Shown here piece by piece: positions 9,609 to 17,622 of a DNA stretch of 29,100 bases. The number at the start of each line of letters is the position of its first letter. The first letter of the stretch is position 1. This stretch comes from JACQNR01 sp964533045 (GTDB lineage Bacteria > Acidobacteriota > Terriglobia > UBA7540), in contig CAZHKT010000032.1 in NCBI GenBank assembly GCA_964533045.1, positions 1-29,100 of the forward strand, read 5' to 3'. The position numbers and the translations under genes are program-made. The notes below the pieces were generated by a model. It made no database searches and was not told the origin of the DNA. It was given only the letters and a program-made list of their open reading frames with translations.

Positions 9609-10460
9609 TTACCGGCGGGCCTTGAGAAACTCCGCCATCTTCTCAAAATCCTCGCGCAGAACTTTCTCCTCGCGGGGATTGCGCAGCACGTACGCCGGGT
9701 GATAGGCGACGATCACCTTGGTCGAGGCGAAATCGAAGAACTGGCCGCGCACGCGCGTGATGCCTTCTTTGATGCCGAGCAGCGTCTTCATCGCCGGCGC
9801 GCCCAGGCAGCAAATAAGACGCGGCTTGATCGCCTGAATTTGACGGAACAGGAACGGCGAGCAAGCGTCCACTTCGTCCTTCTCCGGCGTACGGTTGCCG
9901 GGCGGACGGCACTTCACGATGTTGCAGATGTAGACTTCCTCGCGCTTCATGCCCACCGATTGAATCATCCGATTGAGCAGTTTGCCCGCGCGACCGACAA
10001 ACGGAAGCCCTTGCTCGTCCTCGTCCGCGCCCGGGCCTTCGCCCACAAACACCAGCCGGGCGTGCGGGTCGCCCTGGCCGAACACGATGGTTTTGCGCGT
10101 GGGTGCCAGCTTGCAGCGCCGGCAGTCGCCCAGGTCGCGACGAATGTCTTCCAGGGTCTCTTCGGCCTTGGGAGCAGCGGGCGGGGCCTCAAACAGACTG
10201 AGCGACGCCGGGGGCGGCGCGAGAACAGGAACTCGGGCTTCGGGACTCGAATTCCGGGGCACGGCATTCGGGACTGGGGGCTCGCGGTTCACCGAAATCA
10301 CGTGGGGTCCGCGCTCCACTCCAGCCAAGGTGCGAGTTTCGAGCTTCGCGTTTCGGCTCTCGACGGCCGCCACTGGGTCGCGTCGGTAGAATTCACCAAT
10401 CCCAAGGTCGCGATAGAATTCCAGCCACGAGGCGAGTTCGGCTTTTAGTGGGTCGTTCAT
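9609..10460 (-). CDS. Uracil-DNA glycosylase, family 4 (iron-sulfur)
   Basis: The catalytic part (about residues 104-283) is a family-4 UDG, which excises uracil from DNA and carries a [4Fe-4S] cluster. Motif A is GEGPGADEDEQG (140-151) and the second motif is HPAYVLR (254-260). Cys113, Cys116, Cys184 and Cys200 have the spacing of the cluster ligands. An N-terminal helix (1-25) is joined to the core by a low-complexity linker. Two tracts of that linker (residues 32-43 and 57-80) are encoded by degenerate heptanucleotide arrays at 10332-10366 and 10223-10292. The gene starts 16 nt after the coaBC stop and is probably the last gene of the yicC-gmk-rpoZ-coaBC operon. Confidence 0.93.
   Translation of the reverse strand: MNDPLKAELASWLEFYRDLGIGEFYRRDPVAAVESRNAKLETRTLAGVERGPHVISVNREPPVPNAVPRNSSPEARVPVLAPPPASLSLFEAPPAAPKAEETLEDIRRDLGDCRRCKLAPTRKTIVFGQGDPHARLVFVGEGPGADEDEQGLPFVGRAGKLLNRMIQSVGMKREEVYICNIVKCRPPGNRTPEKDEVDACSPFLFRQIQAIKPRLICCLGAPAMKTLLGIKEGITRVRGQFFDFASTKVIVAYHPAYVLRNPREEKVLREDFEKMAEFLKARR
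10223..10366. repeat. Two degenerate heptanucleotide arrays inside the UDG gene
   Basis: Ten consecutive 7-mers occupy 10223-10292; units such as GCTTCGG, GACTCGA and CATTCGG share an (N)(N)(C/T)TCGG pattern. Five more occupy 10332-10366 (units such as TCGAGCT, TCGCGTT and TCGGCTC). The total of 15 units is 105 nt, a whole number of codons. Both are translated within the interdomain linker of the uracil-DNA glycosylase. Confidence 0.7.
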
Positions 10461-10476
10461 GGAATGTCAGGGGGCC

Positions 10477-10490
10477 TTAGTCCTTGGTCC
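10477..10490. repeat. Heptanucleotide repeat at the coaBC stop codon
   Basis: TTAGTCC (10477-10483) and TTGGTCC (10484-10490) are tandem 7-mers related to the arrays at 13499-13526 and 22664-22719. On the minus strand they encode the last codons and the stop of coaBC. Confidence 0.6.
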
Positions 10491-11685
10491 TTCGCAAGCG
10501 GACGATCTCATCCAGAATTCGGTGGCCAAGTTCTAGCTTGGTCATTTTTTCCAGCGGCCGCGTTGTGCCGTCGGCGAAAACCAGCGTCACAATATTCGTA
10601 TCCGCATCGAATCCAGCGCCTTCTTGGGTCACGTCATTGGCCACAATCAGGTCGAGCTTCTTCGACCTCAATTTGGTCCTGGCATTGTCCAGTAGATCGT
10701 CGGTCTCGGCCGCGAATCCCACCACGATCTGCCCGGCCTGTTTTTGGCGGGAAACCTGGCGCAAAATGTCGCAGGTCGGCGTGAGGCGAATCGAGCGAAT
10801 TCCGGCCGCTTTCTTGAGCTTGGATCGGCTCACACGGGCGGGCCGGAAATCAGCCACGGCAGCGGCCATGATCAGCGTCGAAGCTCGAGGCAGCCAACTC
10901 ATCACCGAATCGGCCATTTCCTCCGCCGTCCGCACGCGGATCACCTCCAGCCTCTCGGGCGGTTGCACACTGGCCGGGCCGCTTACCAGGATAACATTGG
11001 CGCCGCGCCGCCGCGCCGCTTCCGCGATGGCATATCCCATTTTCCCGGACGAGCGGTTGCTCAAGAACCGCACCGGATCAAGCGGCTCTTCCGTGGGACC
11101 GGCGGTCACCAGAACGGTTTCGCCCTTCAGGTCGTCGCGAATCCCCAGAGCTTCGAAGACCGCCCGCGAAATCGCTTCGATGGAAGCCAGCCGTCCCGCT
11201 CCGGTCATGCCGCAGGCCAGGTAGCCCTCGTCGGGGGGGACGACGGTGACTCCCCGCCCCCTCAGAATCTGGAGATTCTCCTGCGTCGCGGCATGTTCCC
11301 ACATATTCACGTTCATGGCGGGCGCCACGATCACGGGCGCCTTCGTTGCCAGAGCCAGCGTGCTCAGGAAATCATCCGCGAGGCCGCGCGCCAGCTTGGC
11401 CAGCGTGTTCGCGGTGGCCGGAGCAATGACCAGCGCTTCAATGGATTGTGCCACCGCGATGTGCTCGATGGCGCTTTCCAGATTCGCCTGGGCGCCGCTT
11501 TCCCCGAACATTTCGGTGATGACTTTGTGGCCGGAGAGCGCCGCGAAGGTCAGCGGGCGGACAAACTCGCAAGCGTGGCGAGTCATCACCACCTGAACCT
11601 CCACTCCCTTATCCTGAAGCACACGAACCAGTTCGGCGGCCTTGTAGGCCGCGATGCCGCCCGTGATGCCAAGTGCCACTCTCAT
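10477..11685 (-). CDS. coaBC: Phosphopantothenoylcysteine decarboxylase/synthetase
   Basis: The 402-aa bifunctional enzyme joins cysteine to 4'-phosphopantothenate and decarboxylates the product to 4'-phosphopantetheine, two steps of coenzyme A synthesis. The N-terminal flavoprotein CoaC domain has ITGGIAAYK (7-15), the catalytic His75 in EHIAV, PAMNVNMW (122-129) and the active-site Cys158 in ACGMTGAGRL, all at E. coli positions. The C-terminal CoaB domain shows TAGPTEEPLDPVRFLSN, SGKMGYA, AAAVADFRP and VGFAAET. ATG at 11685. It follows rpoZ by 21 nt in the same operon. Its extreme C-terminus (RRTKD-stop) is written by a heptanucleotide repeat. Confidence 0.96.
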   Translation of the reverse strand: MRVALGITGGIAAYKAAELVRVLQDKGVEVQVVMTRHACEFVRPLTFAALSGHKVITEMFGESGAQANLESAIEHIAVAQSIEALVIAPATANTLAKLARGLADDFLSTLALATKAPVIVAPAMNVNMWEHAATQENLQILRGRGVTVVPPDEGYLACGMTGAGRLASIEAISRAVFEALGIRDDLKGETVLVTAGPTEEPLDPVRFLSNRSSGKMGYAIAEAARRRGANVILVSGPASVQPPERLEVIRVRTAEEMADSVMSWLPRASTLIMAAAVADFRPARVSRSKLKKAAGIRSIRLTPTCDILRQVSRQKQAGQIVVGFAAETDDLLDNARTKLRSKKLDLIVANDVTQEGAGFDADTNIVTLVFADGTTRPLEKMTKLELGHRILDEIVRLRRTKD

Positions 11686-11706
11686 GCGCTGCCTTGAGAA
11701 ATCCGG

Positions 11707-11931
11707 CTACTTCGCGGATTTCGATTTCTTGGCCTTGTCGTTGTTGTCACTGACGGGCTCAAGGATCTCAACCGGCACCAGGCCGGCCTCGACTTCCATC
11801 TGGGCCACCTTCGTCAGTTTTTTCGTCTGGGTCTGCACCAGCGGCCTCGCGCCCGCCTGCAACTGCCGGGCGCGCTTGGCCGCCACCAGAATGAAGCGGA
11901 ATTTGCTGTCGAATGCCTGCGGTACGTTCAT
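11707..11931 (-). CDS. rpoZ: RNA polymerase omega subunit
   Basis: The 74-aa protein carries the omega signature DSKFRFILVAAKRARQLQ (residues 8-25) followed by GARP, the region that clamps the beta' C-terminus. The tail is lysine-rich and variable. Its position between gmk and coaBC is the classic one. The ATG at 11931 lies 6 nt after the gmk stop, and GGAGG inside the gmk end supplies a ribosome-binding site, so translation is probably coupled. Confidence 0.92.
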   Translation of the reverse strand: MNVPQAFDSKFRFILVAAKRARQLQAGARPLVQTQTKKLTKVAQMEVEAGLVPVEILEPVSDNNDKAKKSKSAK

Positions 11932-11937
11932 AGTTGG

Positions 11938-12582
11938 TTATCCTCCAAAACTCTGTGAAATCTCCTTCGCTCTTTCCCGCTGCACGCAGGCGCGGGCGCG
12001 GGCCGCCTCCACGATCGCGCGCAGAGACTTCGTCGCCGCGCGCAATCGGTCATTGACGACCACAAAATCGTATTCCTTCCAGTGCCCGATCTCGCGCCGC
12101 GCATTGCGGAGGCGGCGCTCAATCGAGTCCGGCGTATCGGACTTCCGGCGGCGCAGTCGCCGCTCAAGTTCCTGAAAGGAGGGCGGGAGAATGAAGATGC
12201 TGACCGCCTCCGGCAGTTTCCTGCGGACCTGACGGTGGCCCTGAATGTCAATATCGAGCAGAATGTCCTGCCCGGCCTCCTGGGCGGCGTGAAGCTGTTG
12301 TCGCGCGGTGCCGTAAAACTCGCCCACCACCTCCGCCCACTCAATGAATTCGCCGGCCTGAATCATCTGGTTGAACTGCTTGCGCGTTACGAAAAAGTAT
12401 TCGCGCCCGTGCTTTTCGCCCCGGCGGGGCGGCCGCGTGGTGTAGGACACTGAGAACCGCAATTGGGGACAGGCGTCAAGCAGGCGATGGACGAGGGTCG
12501 TCTTGCCCGAGCCGGAAGGGGCCGACACAATGATGATGCTGCCAGGGGTTCGTGCCTCCGGTTTGGAAGATCGCTGATTCAT
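11938..12582 (-). CDS. gmk: Guanylate kinase
   Basis: The 214-aa protein phosphorylates GMP to GDP. It has the P-loop SAPSGSGKTT (20-29), the GMP-binding SYTTRPPRRGE followed by GREYFFV, then FIEWAEVVGEFYGT and the LLDIDIQG strand. Length fits the family. The ATG overlaps the yicC stop as ATGA, indicating translational coupling. The order yicC-gmk-rpoZ-coaBC is conserved widely in bacteria. Confidence 0.96.
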   Translation of the reverse strand: MNQRSSKPEARTPGSIIIVSAPSGSGKTTLVHRLLDACPQLRFSVSYTTRPPRRGEKHGREYFFVTRKQFNQMIQAGEFIEWAEVVGEFYGTARQQLHAAQEAGQDILLDIDIQGHRQVRRKLPEAVSIFILPPSFQELERRLRRRKSDTPDSIERRLRNARREIGHWKEYDFVVVNDRLRAATKSLRAIVEAARARACVQRERAKEISQSFGG

Positions 12583-13484
12583 TCGATGTTTTGCGCCTGT
12601 TCCCGAAGCTTCTCGATCTCCGCCTTCAGCTCGATGGCGTGACCCGTGATGGCCACGCCGACTTCCGGAATATCGGTGGTCTTCGAGAGCAGGGTATTGG
12701 CCTCCCGATTCATCTCCTGGAGGAGGAAATCAAGTTTCTTCCCGATTTCCGAGCTTTCGGCGAGCAGCCGTTCCACCTGATCGAGATGACTCCGGAATCG
12801 CGTCAATTCCTCCGCAATGTCAGAGCGGGAAGCAAGAAACGCCACTTCCTGAGCCAGCCGCGCCGGATCCACCTCGGTCCGACCCGTGGGCGCGAGCAGT
12901 TCCTGAACCCGTTTCTCCAGCCGCCGCCGATAGAGCGAGGGCACATCGCGCGCTAACTCGGCGATCTGCTCCGCCAGTTCTCCCAGACGCGCCATTCGAA
13001 GACGGACATCGCGCTCCAGCGATTCCCCTTCGCGAGCCTTCATTTCGTTCAATTGATCGAGCGCGGTCCGCACGGCTGCCGCCAGCCTCTCGCGAATCTC
13101 CCCCGCCGCTTCAGCGGGAACTTCGCCGTTGGCGGATGTCACCACGCCCGGAATCCGAAGCAGGGCGACCAGGTCGGGTTCGGAGGTATAGCCTCCCTCC
13201 GCGCGTATTTTCTGGATGGCGTCCAGGTACGCGGCCAGCAGTTTGTGGTCAATTTCGAGCGCCGTCCGGGCGGGGCTGGCGAGACCGATTTGCACCTCCA
13301 CATGGCCGCGTGCCACCTGCGCTTTGACCAGGGACCTGAGCATCGGCTCGAAGGGGTCGAGCAGGGGCGACATTCGGAGCTGCAGATCGAGAAAGCGATG
13401 ATTGATGCTCTTGACGCTCACCGTCAGCGTGAAATGCGAATCTTCGTATTGAACCCGGCTATAGCCGGTCATGCTGCGTAGCAT
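12579..13484 (-). CDS. yicC: YicC-family endoribonuclease
   Basis: The 301-aa protein is a full-length YicC. The N-terminal MTGYSR motif (residues 5-10) and SVKSINHRFLDLQLR are followed by a helical middle and the C-terminal DUF1732 block LDFLLQEMNREANTLLSK. E. coli YicC and B. subtilis YloC are hexameric endoribonucleases. ATG at 13484 gives the usual MxRSMTG start, though no strong ribosome-binding site is seen. It is the first gene of the yicC-gmk-rpoZ-coaBC-UDG operon and overlaps gmk by 4 nt. The 87-bp gap upstream carries heptanucleotide repeats. Confidence 0.94.
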   Translation of the reverse strand: MLRSMTGYSRVQYEDSHFTLTVSVKSINHRFLDLQLRMSPLLDPFEPMLRSLVKAQVARGHVEVQIGLASPARTALEIDHKLLAAYLDAIQKIRAEGGYTSEPDLVALLRIPGVVTSANGEVPAEAAGEIRERLAAAVRTALDQLNEMKAREGESLERDVRLRMARLGELAEQIAELARDVPSLYRRRLEKRVQELLAPTGRTEVDPARLAQEVAFLASRSDIAEELTRFRSHLDQVERLLAESSEIGKKLDFLLQEMNREANTLLSKTTDIPEVGVAITGHAIELKAEIEKLREQAQNIE

Positions 13485-13498
13485 AGGGAGTTGTCAAG

Positions 13499-13526
13499 AG
13501 TCCTTAGTCCTTAGCCCTGGGTCCTC
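13499..13526. repeat. Degenerate heptanucleotide array between msbA and yicC
   Basis: Four tandem 7-mers fill 13499-13526; units include AGTCCTT (twice), AGCCCTG and GGTCCTC. Related units such as GAATCCT and AAATCCT continue to about 13555. A 6-bp-stem hairpin (CAGGCC/GGCCTG, 13532-13546) lies among them and could act as a weak terminator for the ABC exporter gene. Confidence 0.7.
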
Positions 13527-13571
13527 TGCCACAGGCCGCCGGCCTGAATCCTCGACCCCAAATCCTGCACG

Positions 13572-15380
13572 TCATGGTTCCGCGTCCACAAACTGGAGTT
13601 CGTGGAGGCGCTGGTAAATCCCGCCACGATTGACCAGGTCGTCGTGCGTTCCCATCTCCGAAACCGTGCCGCGGTCGAGCACTACAATGCGATGTGCGCG
13701 CCGGACGGTGGAAAGCCGGTGGGCAATCACCACCACCGTGCGTCCCGCCATCAAGTTGTTCAGCGCGCGCTGGACAAGGAGTTCGGATTCGGTATCGAGT
13801 TCGGACGTCGCTTCGTCGAGAATAAGCACCGGCGCGTTCTTGTAAAGCGCCCGGGCGATCGCAATGCGTTGCCGCTGCCCGCCGGAAAGCCGCTGGCCCC
13901 GCTCCCCGATCAACGTCTGATAGCCGTGCGGCATCTCCATGATGAAGTCGTGCGCCAGCGCTGCTTGCGCCGCTTCCACCACTTCCTTTTCATCCTGGAC
14001 GGGCCGACCGTAACAAATATTGTTGAAGACGGTATCGTTAAAGAGGATCGTCTCCTGCGTGACCAGTGCGATCTGCCCGCGCAGGGAGTCCAGCTTGACG
14101 TCGCGAATGTCGTGCCCGTCCACCATGATGCGCCCGCGCGTCACGTCAAAGAATCGCGGGATGAGATTGGCCATGGTGGTCTTCCCCGCGCCACTCGAAC
14201 CGACAATCGCGACCACCTCGCCATACCCGATGCGCAGATCCACATCCTGAAGAATCGGCGCGCCACCCTCATATTCGAAACCGACGCCTTCGAACACAAT
14301 CTCCTGACGAAAGGCGGGCAACGGGATGGCCTGTGGCTTCTCCTTCACCTCGGAATGAATATCGAGATATCGAAAAACCTGCTCGGAAGCGCCCACCGCC
14401 TGCTGAAAGGAATTGTTCACGCCCGTCAGCCGCTTAATGGGTTCGTACAACTTGAGCAGAGCGTAAAGGAACGCCACGAAGCCACCCGTGGTCTGTGCGT
14501 TATGGATGATCGCGTTGCGGGCGTAAAGCAGAAGGCCGGCGATGGTCACCGCCCCCAGAATCTCCATGAGTGGCGAGGTCATCGCGTGGGCCCGGACCCA
14601 GCGCATGTTGTCGCGCAGCAGGCGCCGGGTGGCGGCTTTGAATTTTTCGATTTCAAACGCCTCCATAACGAAACCCTTGACGATTCGGATGCCCGAGAAA
14701 GTTTCCTGGAGGACGTTATTCATTTCCGCCATCTTGTCCTGGCTTTGGCGGCTGGAAATGCGAATCCGGCGGCCCAGCTTGGCGGCGGGAATGACGACAA
14801 AAGGAATCAGGAGCATCGACGCCAGTGCCAGTTTCCAGTCCATAATGAAAACCACCGCCAATAATCCGACGAGGGTGAAGCACTGCTTCAGGAAGTCGGC
14901 GGCGACCTGCGAGACGGCGTTCTGAATCTTTTCCACGTCGCTGGTGATGGATGACATCAGGCGGCCGGTCGAATTCTGCGTGAAGAACTCGATGGATTGC
15001 TGAATGATTCGCGCATAGAGCTGGTTGCGGAGGTCGCGCACGGCGGAGTGGCCGACGAAGTTCATGAAATAGGTAGCCAGGTACTCGGCCGCGCCCTTCA
15101 CCAGCGTGACCCCGATAAACGCCACCGCCACCATCGACCAGATATGCCGGATCCTGCCGGGAAGCAAGTCTTGGAGAGAGAGCGAACCGCCCCAGGGAAA
15201 CTCGAAAAGCAGAACCGAGGACGTATCGGCATCCGGTTTGAGCAACTGGTCAAACACCGGCCGGATCATCAGCGCCGTCAGGCCCTCGCACGCACCGACC
15301 ACGGCCATCAGAAACACTGCGACGGCGAAGCGAAGCCAATAAGGCCGCGAGTAGCTCAGGAGTCGAGTGACGTGAGTCAT
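13572..15380 (-). CDS. msbA: MsbA-like ABC transporter, permease-ATPase fusion
   Basis: The 602-aa half-transporter has an N-terminal six-helix membrane domain (about residues 15-330) and a C-terminal ATPase. The ATPase shows Walker A GSSGAGKTT (394-402), Q-loop TQETILFND, signature LSGGQRQR (498-505), Walker B VLILDEATS (518-526) and the H-loop His554. This layout fits MsbA, which flips lipid A-core across the inner membrane, and the lpt genes upstream support that role. Other type IV exporters look alike, so the substrate is inferred. ATG at 15380. Two predicted promoters lie in the upstream gap. It ends 87 bp before yicC. Confidence 0.88.
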   Translation of the reverse strand: MTHVTRLLSYSRPYWLRFAVAVFLMAVVGACEGLTALMIRPVFDQLLKPDADTSSVLLFEFPWGGSLSLQDLLPGRIRHIWSMVAVAFIGVTLVKGAAEYLATYFMNFVGHSAVRDLRNQLYARIIQQSIEFFTQNSTGRLMSSITSDVEKIQNAVSQVAADFLKQCFTLVGLLAVVFIMDWKLALASMLLIPFVVIPAAKLGRRIRISSRQSQDKMAEMNNVLQETFSGIRIVKGFVMEAFEIEKFKAATRRLLRDNMRWVRAHAMTSPLMEILGAVTIAGLLLYARNAIIHNAQTTGGFVAFLYALLKLYEPIKRLTGVNNSFQQAVGASEQVFRYLDIHSEVKEKPQAIPLPAFRQEIVFEGVGFEYEGGAPILQDVDLRIGYGEVVAIVGSSGAGKTTMANLIPRFFDVTRGRIMVDGHDIRDVKLDSLRGQIALVTQETILFNDTVFNNICYGRPVQDEKEVVEAAQAALAHDFIMEMPHGYQTLIGERGQRLSGGQRQRIAIARALYKNAPVLILDEATSELDTESELLVQRALNNLMAGRTVVVIAHRLSTVRRAHRIVVLDRGTVSEMGTHDDLVNRGGIYQRLHELQFVDAEP

Positions 15381-15423
15381 GGGGCTCTTGACGCGCCGCG
15401 GGGCAAGGGACCTCTCCCCTTTT

Positions 15424-15453
15424 ATGCTATTTCCGGCATTGAGACGCCGTCAA
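15424..15453 (-). promoter_or_regulatory. Predicted proximal promoter of the msbA-like gene
   Basis: On the minus strand TTGACG (15448-15453, 5/6) is followed after 18 nt by TAGCAT (15424-15429, 4/6). It is about 45 bp from the ATG. Confidence 0.45.
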
Positions 15454-15513
15454 GGAAAGACCGTGCACAGAACATGCATCCAAAACATCGAATCGGCGTA
15501 ACTGATTGTATTG

Positions 15514-15542
15514 ATTATAGTTATCCACGGACCATCATGCAA
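15514..15542 (-). promoter_or_regulatory. Predicted distal promoter with perfect TATAAT
   Basis: On the minus strand TTGCAT (15537-15542, 4/6) is followed after exactly 17 nt by a perfect TATAAT (15514-15519). It lies in the AT-rich gap 15381-15573 after the ROK gene and would give a leader of about 125 nt before the msbA-like gene. Confidence 0.6.
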
Positions 15543-15573
15543 GGATCGTATTTACTAGAAATCTATCATCCCG

Positions 15574-16530
15574 TCAGGTCGCCGCCTCGTGGGCTAGGCC
15601 GGCGGCCCCGTACAGCGCGGAGTAGGTCCCAAGCCCGGCGATGACCACTTCGGTGCTGAAACGCAGCGCCGGCGATTTGCGTTCGTCGAAAACCTCTTGG
15701 ATGGGATCGAGCAGCAATTTTCCTGCCTGGGCCACTCCCCCGCCCAGCACGATCTTGTCGGGGTTGAGGATGCGAATCACACTCAGCAGTCCCCGGCCCA
15801 GCCAGCGGGCGGCATCGTGGAAGATGCGCGCCGCAATGGGATCACCCTCGGCGGCGGCCAGGGCCACCTCCCGGGCCGTCACCGCCTCGACCGATCCGCC
15901 GGCCAACTCTACCATACGCGGCATGGAATCGATGCGGCGTTCCGCCCACTCGCGCGCCGCCCGGCCAATGGCCGAGCCGGACGAATAGGCCTCCAGGCAT
16001 CCCCGGGCGCCACAGTCGCAACGCGGACCGGAATCGGCCAGGGGGAGGTGACCGATTTCGCCGGCCAGCGTATCTTTGCCGCGCACCAGCTTGCCGGCGG
16101 AGACATAACCGCCTCCGATCCCCGTGCTGAGCGTCACGTAAAAAATGGATTCCGCCCCGCGGCCCGCCCCAAAGCGATATTCCCCCAGCGCGCCGGCGTT
16201 GCCGTCATTGTCAAGCAGGCACGGCAGACCCAGTCGCTCCTTCACCCACGCGGCGAGAGGAAAATGCTCCCAGCCCGGATTGGCGAGGGAAGTCACCGTT
16301 TGTTTCCCGAAGTCCACGGGGCCGCCAAAGCTGATGCCGCAGGCTCCGACCGGTTCTGGAAACATTTGTTGCAGGGCGCCAAACTCGTGCTCGATGCGCG
16401 CCAGCATCCATTCACGTCCCACGGTCCGGTCGGTCGCGCCTTCCGTCCCGTGTAGGCGCTGCCCCTCGCCGTCGAACAGGCCGATGCGATACCGCGTGCC
16501 GCCAATGTCAATAGCCAGGAGGTTGTTCAC
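15574..16530 (-). CDS. ROK-family sugar kinase, probable glucokinase
   Basis: The 318-aa protein is a ROK kinase phosphorylating a hexose with ATP. It has the phosphate-binding IDIGGTRYRIGLF (residues 7-19), DNDGNAGALGE with the catalytic Asp109, STGIGGG (135-141), EIGH (158-161, with zinc ligand His161) and the zinc motif CDCGARGC (Cys171, 173, 178) followed by LEAYSSGSAI. Glucose is the commonest substrate, but N-acetylmannosamine, fructose or allose are possible. There is no DNA-binding domain, so it is an enzyme rather than a ROK repressor. GTG start at 16530 with AAAGGA about 11 nt upstream. It follows rapZ by 32 nt, so it is probably co-transcribed with rpoN-hpf-rapZ. Confidence 0.88.
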   Translation of the reverse strand: MNNLLAIDIGGTRYRIGLFDGEGQRLHGTEGATDRTVGREWMLARIEHEFGALQQMFPEPVGACGISFGGPVDFGKQTVTSLANPGWEHFPLAAWVKERLGLPCLLDNDGNAGALGEYRFGAGRGAESIFYVTLSTGIGGGYVSAGKLVRGKDTLAGEIGHLPLADSGPRCDCGARGCLEAYSSGSAIGRAAREWAERRIDSMPRMVELAGGSVEAVTAREVALAAAEGDPIAARIFHDAARWLGRGLLSVIRILNPDKIVLGGGVAQAGKLLLDPIQEVFDERKSPALRFSTEVVIAGLGTYSALYGAAGLAHEAAT

Positions 16531-16562
16531 AGGGGCAAAATCCTTTCCGGTTTCCAGAGGCG

Positions 16563-17453
16563 TCAGGTTCCGCTCCGCCCGACGTCACGGTGCGTTACCT
16601 TCACCTTGTATCCCTCACGGCTGATTCGTTCCGCAAACTTCTCCGCCATCGCCACCGAGCGGTGCCGCCCGCCCGTGCATCCGAAACCAATCGTCAGATA
16701 GCTTTTCCCTTCCCGCATGTAGTGTGGCAGCAGGTAGAGCAACAGATCCGTAACGCGCCTGGTGAATTCGCGTGTCTCGTGGAAGGATTCGATGTACCGC
16801 TTCACGGCGGAGTCGCGACCGGTTTTGGACTTCAGGTTGGGAACGTACTGGGGATTGGGCAGGAAGCGCACATCGAAAACCAGATCGGCATCAGGAAGAA
16901 CGCCATACTTGAAACCAAACGAGGCGACCGACACCAGCATGCGCTGGCGCTTTTCCAGGCGGCCAAAGCGGGCCTGAACGAACTCGCGCAATTCGTGGAC
17001 GTTCATCCGGGTCGTATCCACGATGACGTCGGCCAGCTGCCGCATCGGCTTGAGGAGCAGGCGCTCGAGCCGAATGCCTTCGCGGACGGGCAGGTCCCGC
17101 CCCATGGGATGCGGCCGGCGGGTTTCGACAAAACGGCGAACCAGGGCCGCGTCGCTCGCTTCCAGAAACACCAGCGCCGTTTTCAGATGAAGTTTCGCGA
17201 TGGCTCGGTACATCTCGGGAAGCTGACTCAGCGCCTCGCCGCCGCGAATGTCAACCACCACGGCGGCACGCTCGATGCGGCTTCCCGGCGTAGCGCACAG
17301 TTTCGCAAACATCGGGATCAGGTCCACGGGCAGGTTGTCCACGCAGTAAAAGCCCAGATCCTCGAAGGCTTTCAGGACCGAACCCTTCCCGGACCCGCTC
17401 AGACCCGTGATGACAACGAATTGGCGGGAAGTCTTCTTCGCGGTTCGTTTCAT
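16563..17453 (-). CDS. rapZ: RapZ-family RNase adapter / nucleotide-binding protein
   Basis: The 296-aa protein matches RapZ (YvcJ in B. subtilis). The N-terminal P-loop is GLSGSGKGS (17-25), followed by LKAFEDLGFYCVDNLPVDLIP. The C-terminal domain carries YLTIGFGCTGGRHRSVAMAEK, the RNA and metabolite-binding part. In E. coli RapZ guides RNase E to the GlmZ sRNA and senses glucosamine-6-phosphate. The start is uncertain. The ATG at 17453 gives the family's usual N-terminus but has no ribosome-binding site, because a heptad array (17461-17488) lies 7 nt upstream. An ATG at 17498 would add 15 residues encoded by the array. The rpoN-hpf-rapZ order is conserved, but ptsN, often between hpf and rapZ, is missing here. 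Confidence 0.93.
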   Translation of the reverse strand: MKRTAKKTSRQFVVITGLSGSGKGSVLKAFEDLGFYCVDNLPVDLIPMFAKLCATPGSRIERAAVVVDIRGGEALSQLPEMYRAIAKLHLKTALVFLEASDAALVRRFVETRRPHPMGRDLPVREGIRLERLLLKPMRQLADVIVDTTRMNVHELREFVQARFGRLEKRQRMLVSVASFGFKYGVLPDADLVFDVRFLPNPQYVPNLKSKTGRDSAVKRYIESFHETREFTRRVTDLLLYLLPHYMREGKSYLTIGFGCTGGRHRSVAMAEKFAERISREGYKVKVTHRDVGRSGT

Positions 17454-17460
17454 AAGTGCA

Positions 17461-17488
17461 GTGACGAGGGACGAGTGACACGTGACGA
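17461..17488. repeat. Heptanucleotide array upstream of rapZ
   Basis: Four tandem 7-mers with units GTGACGA (twice), GGGACGA and GTGACAC. Together with the array at 17581-17622, which is the same family in inverted orientation, it flanks a 92-bp stretch in which no gene is seen. Confidence 0.7.
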
Positions 17489-17580
17489 GCGCCAGCATCG
17501 ATGCTCGGGGTGACGAACTGCTTGAAGGGTTGCCGGATCAGGATCGATACGGCGGACTTTGTCGAGATTCATGAGGCCAA

Positions 17581-17622
17581 CTTCTGTCTCGTCACTCTTC
17601 ACTTGCCACTCGTCACTGTCTT
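17581..17622. repeat. Heptanucleotide array directly after hpf
   Basis: Six 7-mers start at 17581; units include CTCGTCA (twice), CTCTTCA and CTTGCCA. Their reverse complement is GTGACGA-like, so the array is inverted relative to 17461-17488. It abuts the hpf stop codon (17623-17625). Confidence 0.7.

Noticed and set aside
17489..17580. A small gene or ptsN remnant between hpf and rapZ
   Set aside because: The longest frame (starting ATG near 17574 on the minus strand) gives about 40 residues with no PTS IIA motif and runs into the heptad array.
17461..17622. CRISPR array
   Set aside because: The repeats are 7 nt long, degenerate and contiguous without spacers, and there are no cas genes.
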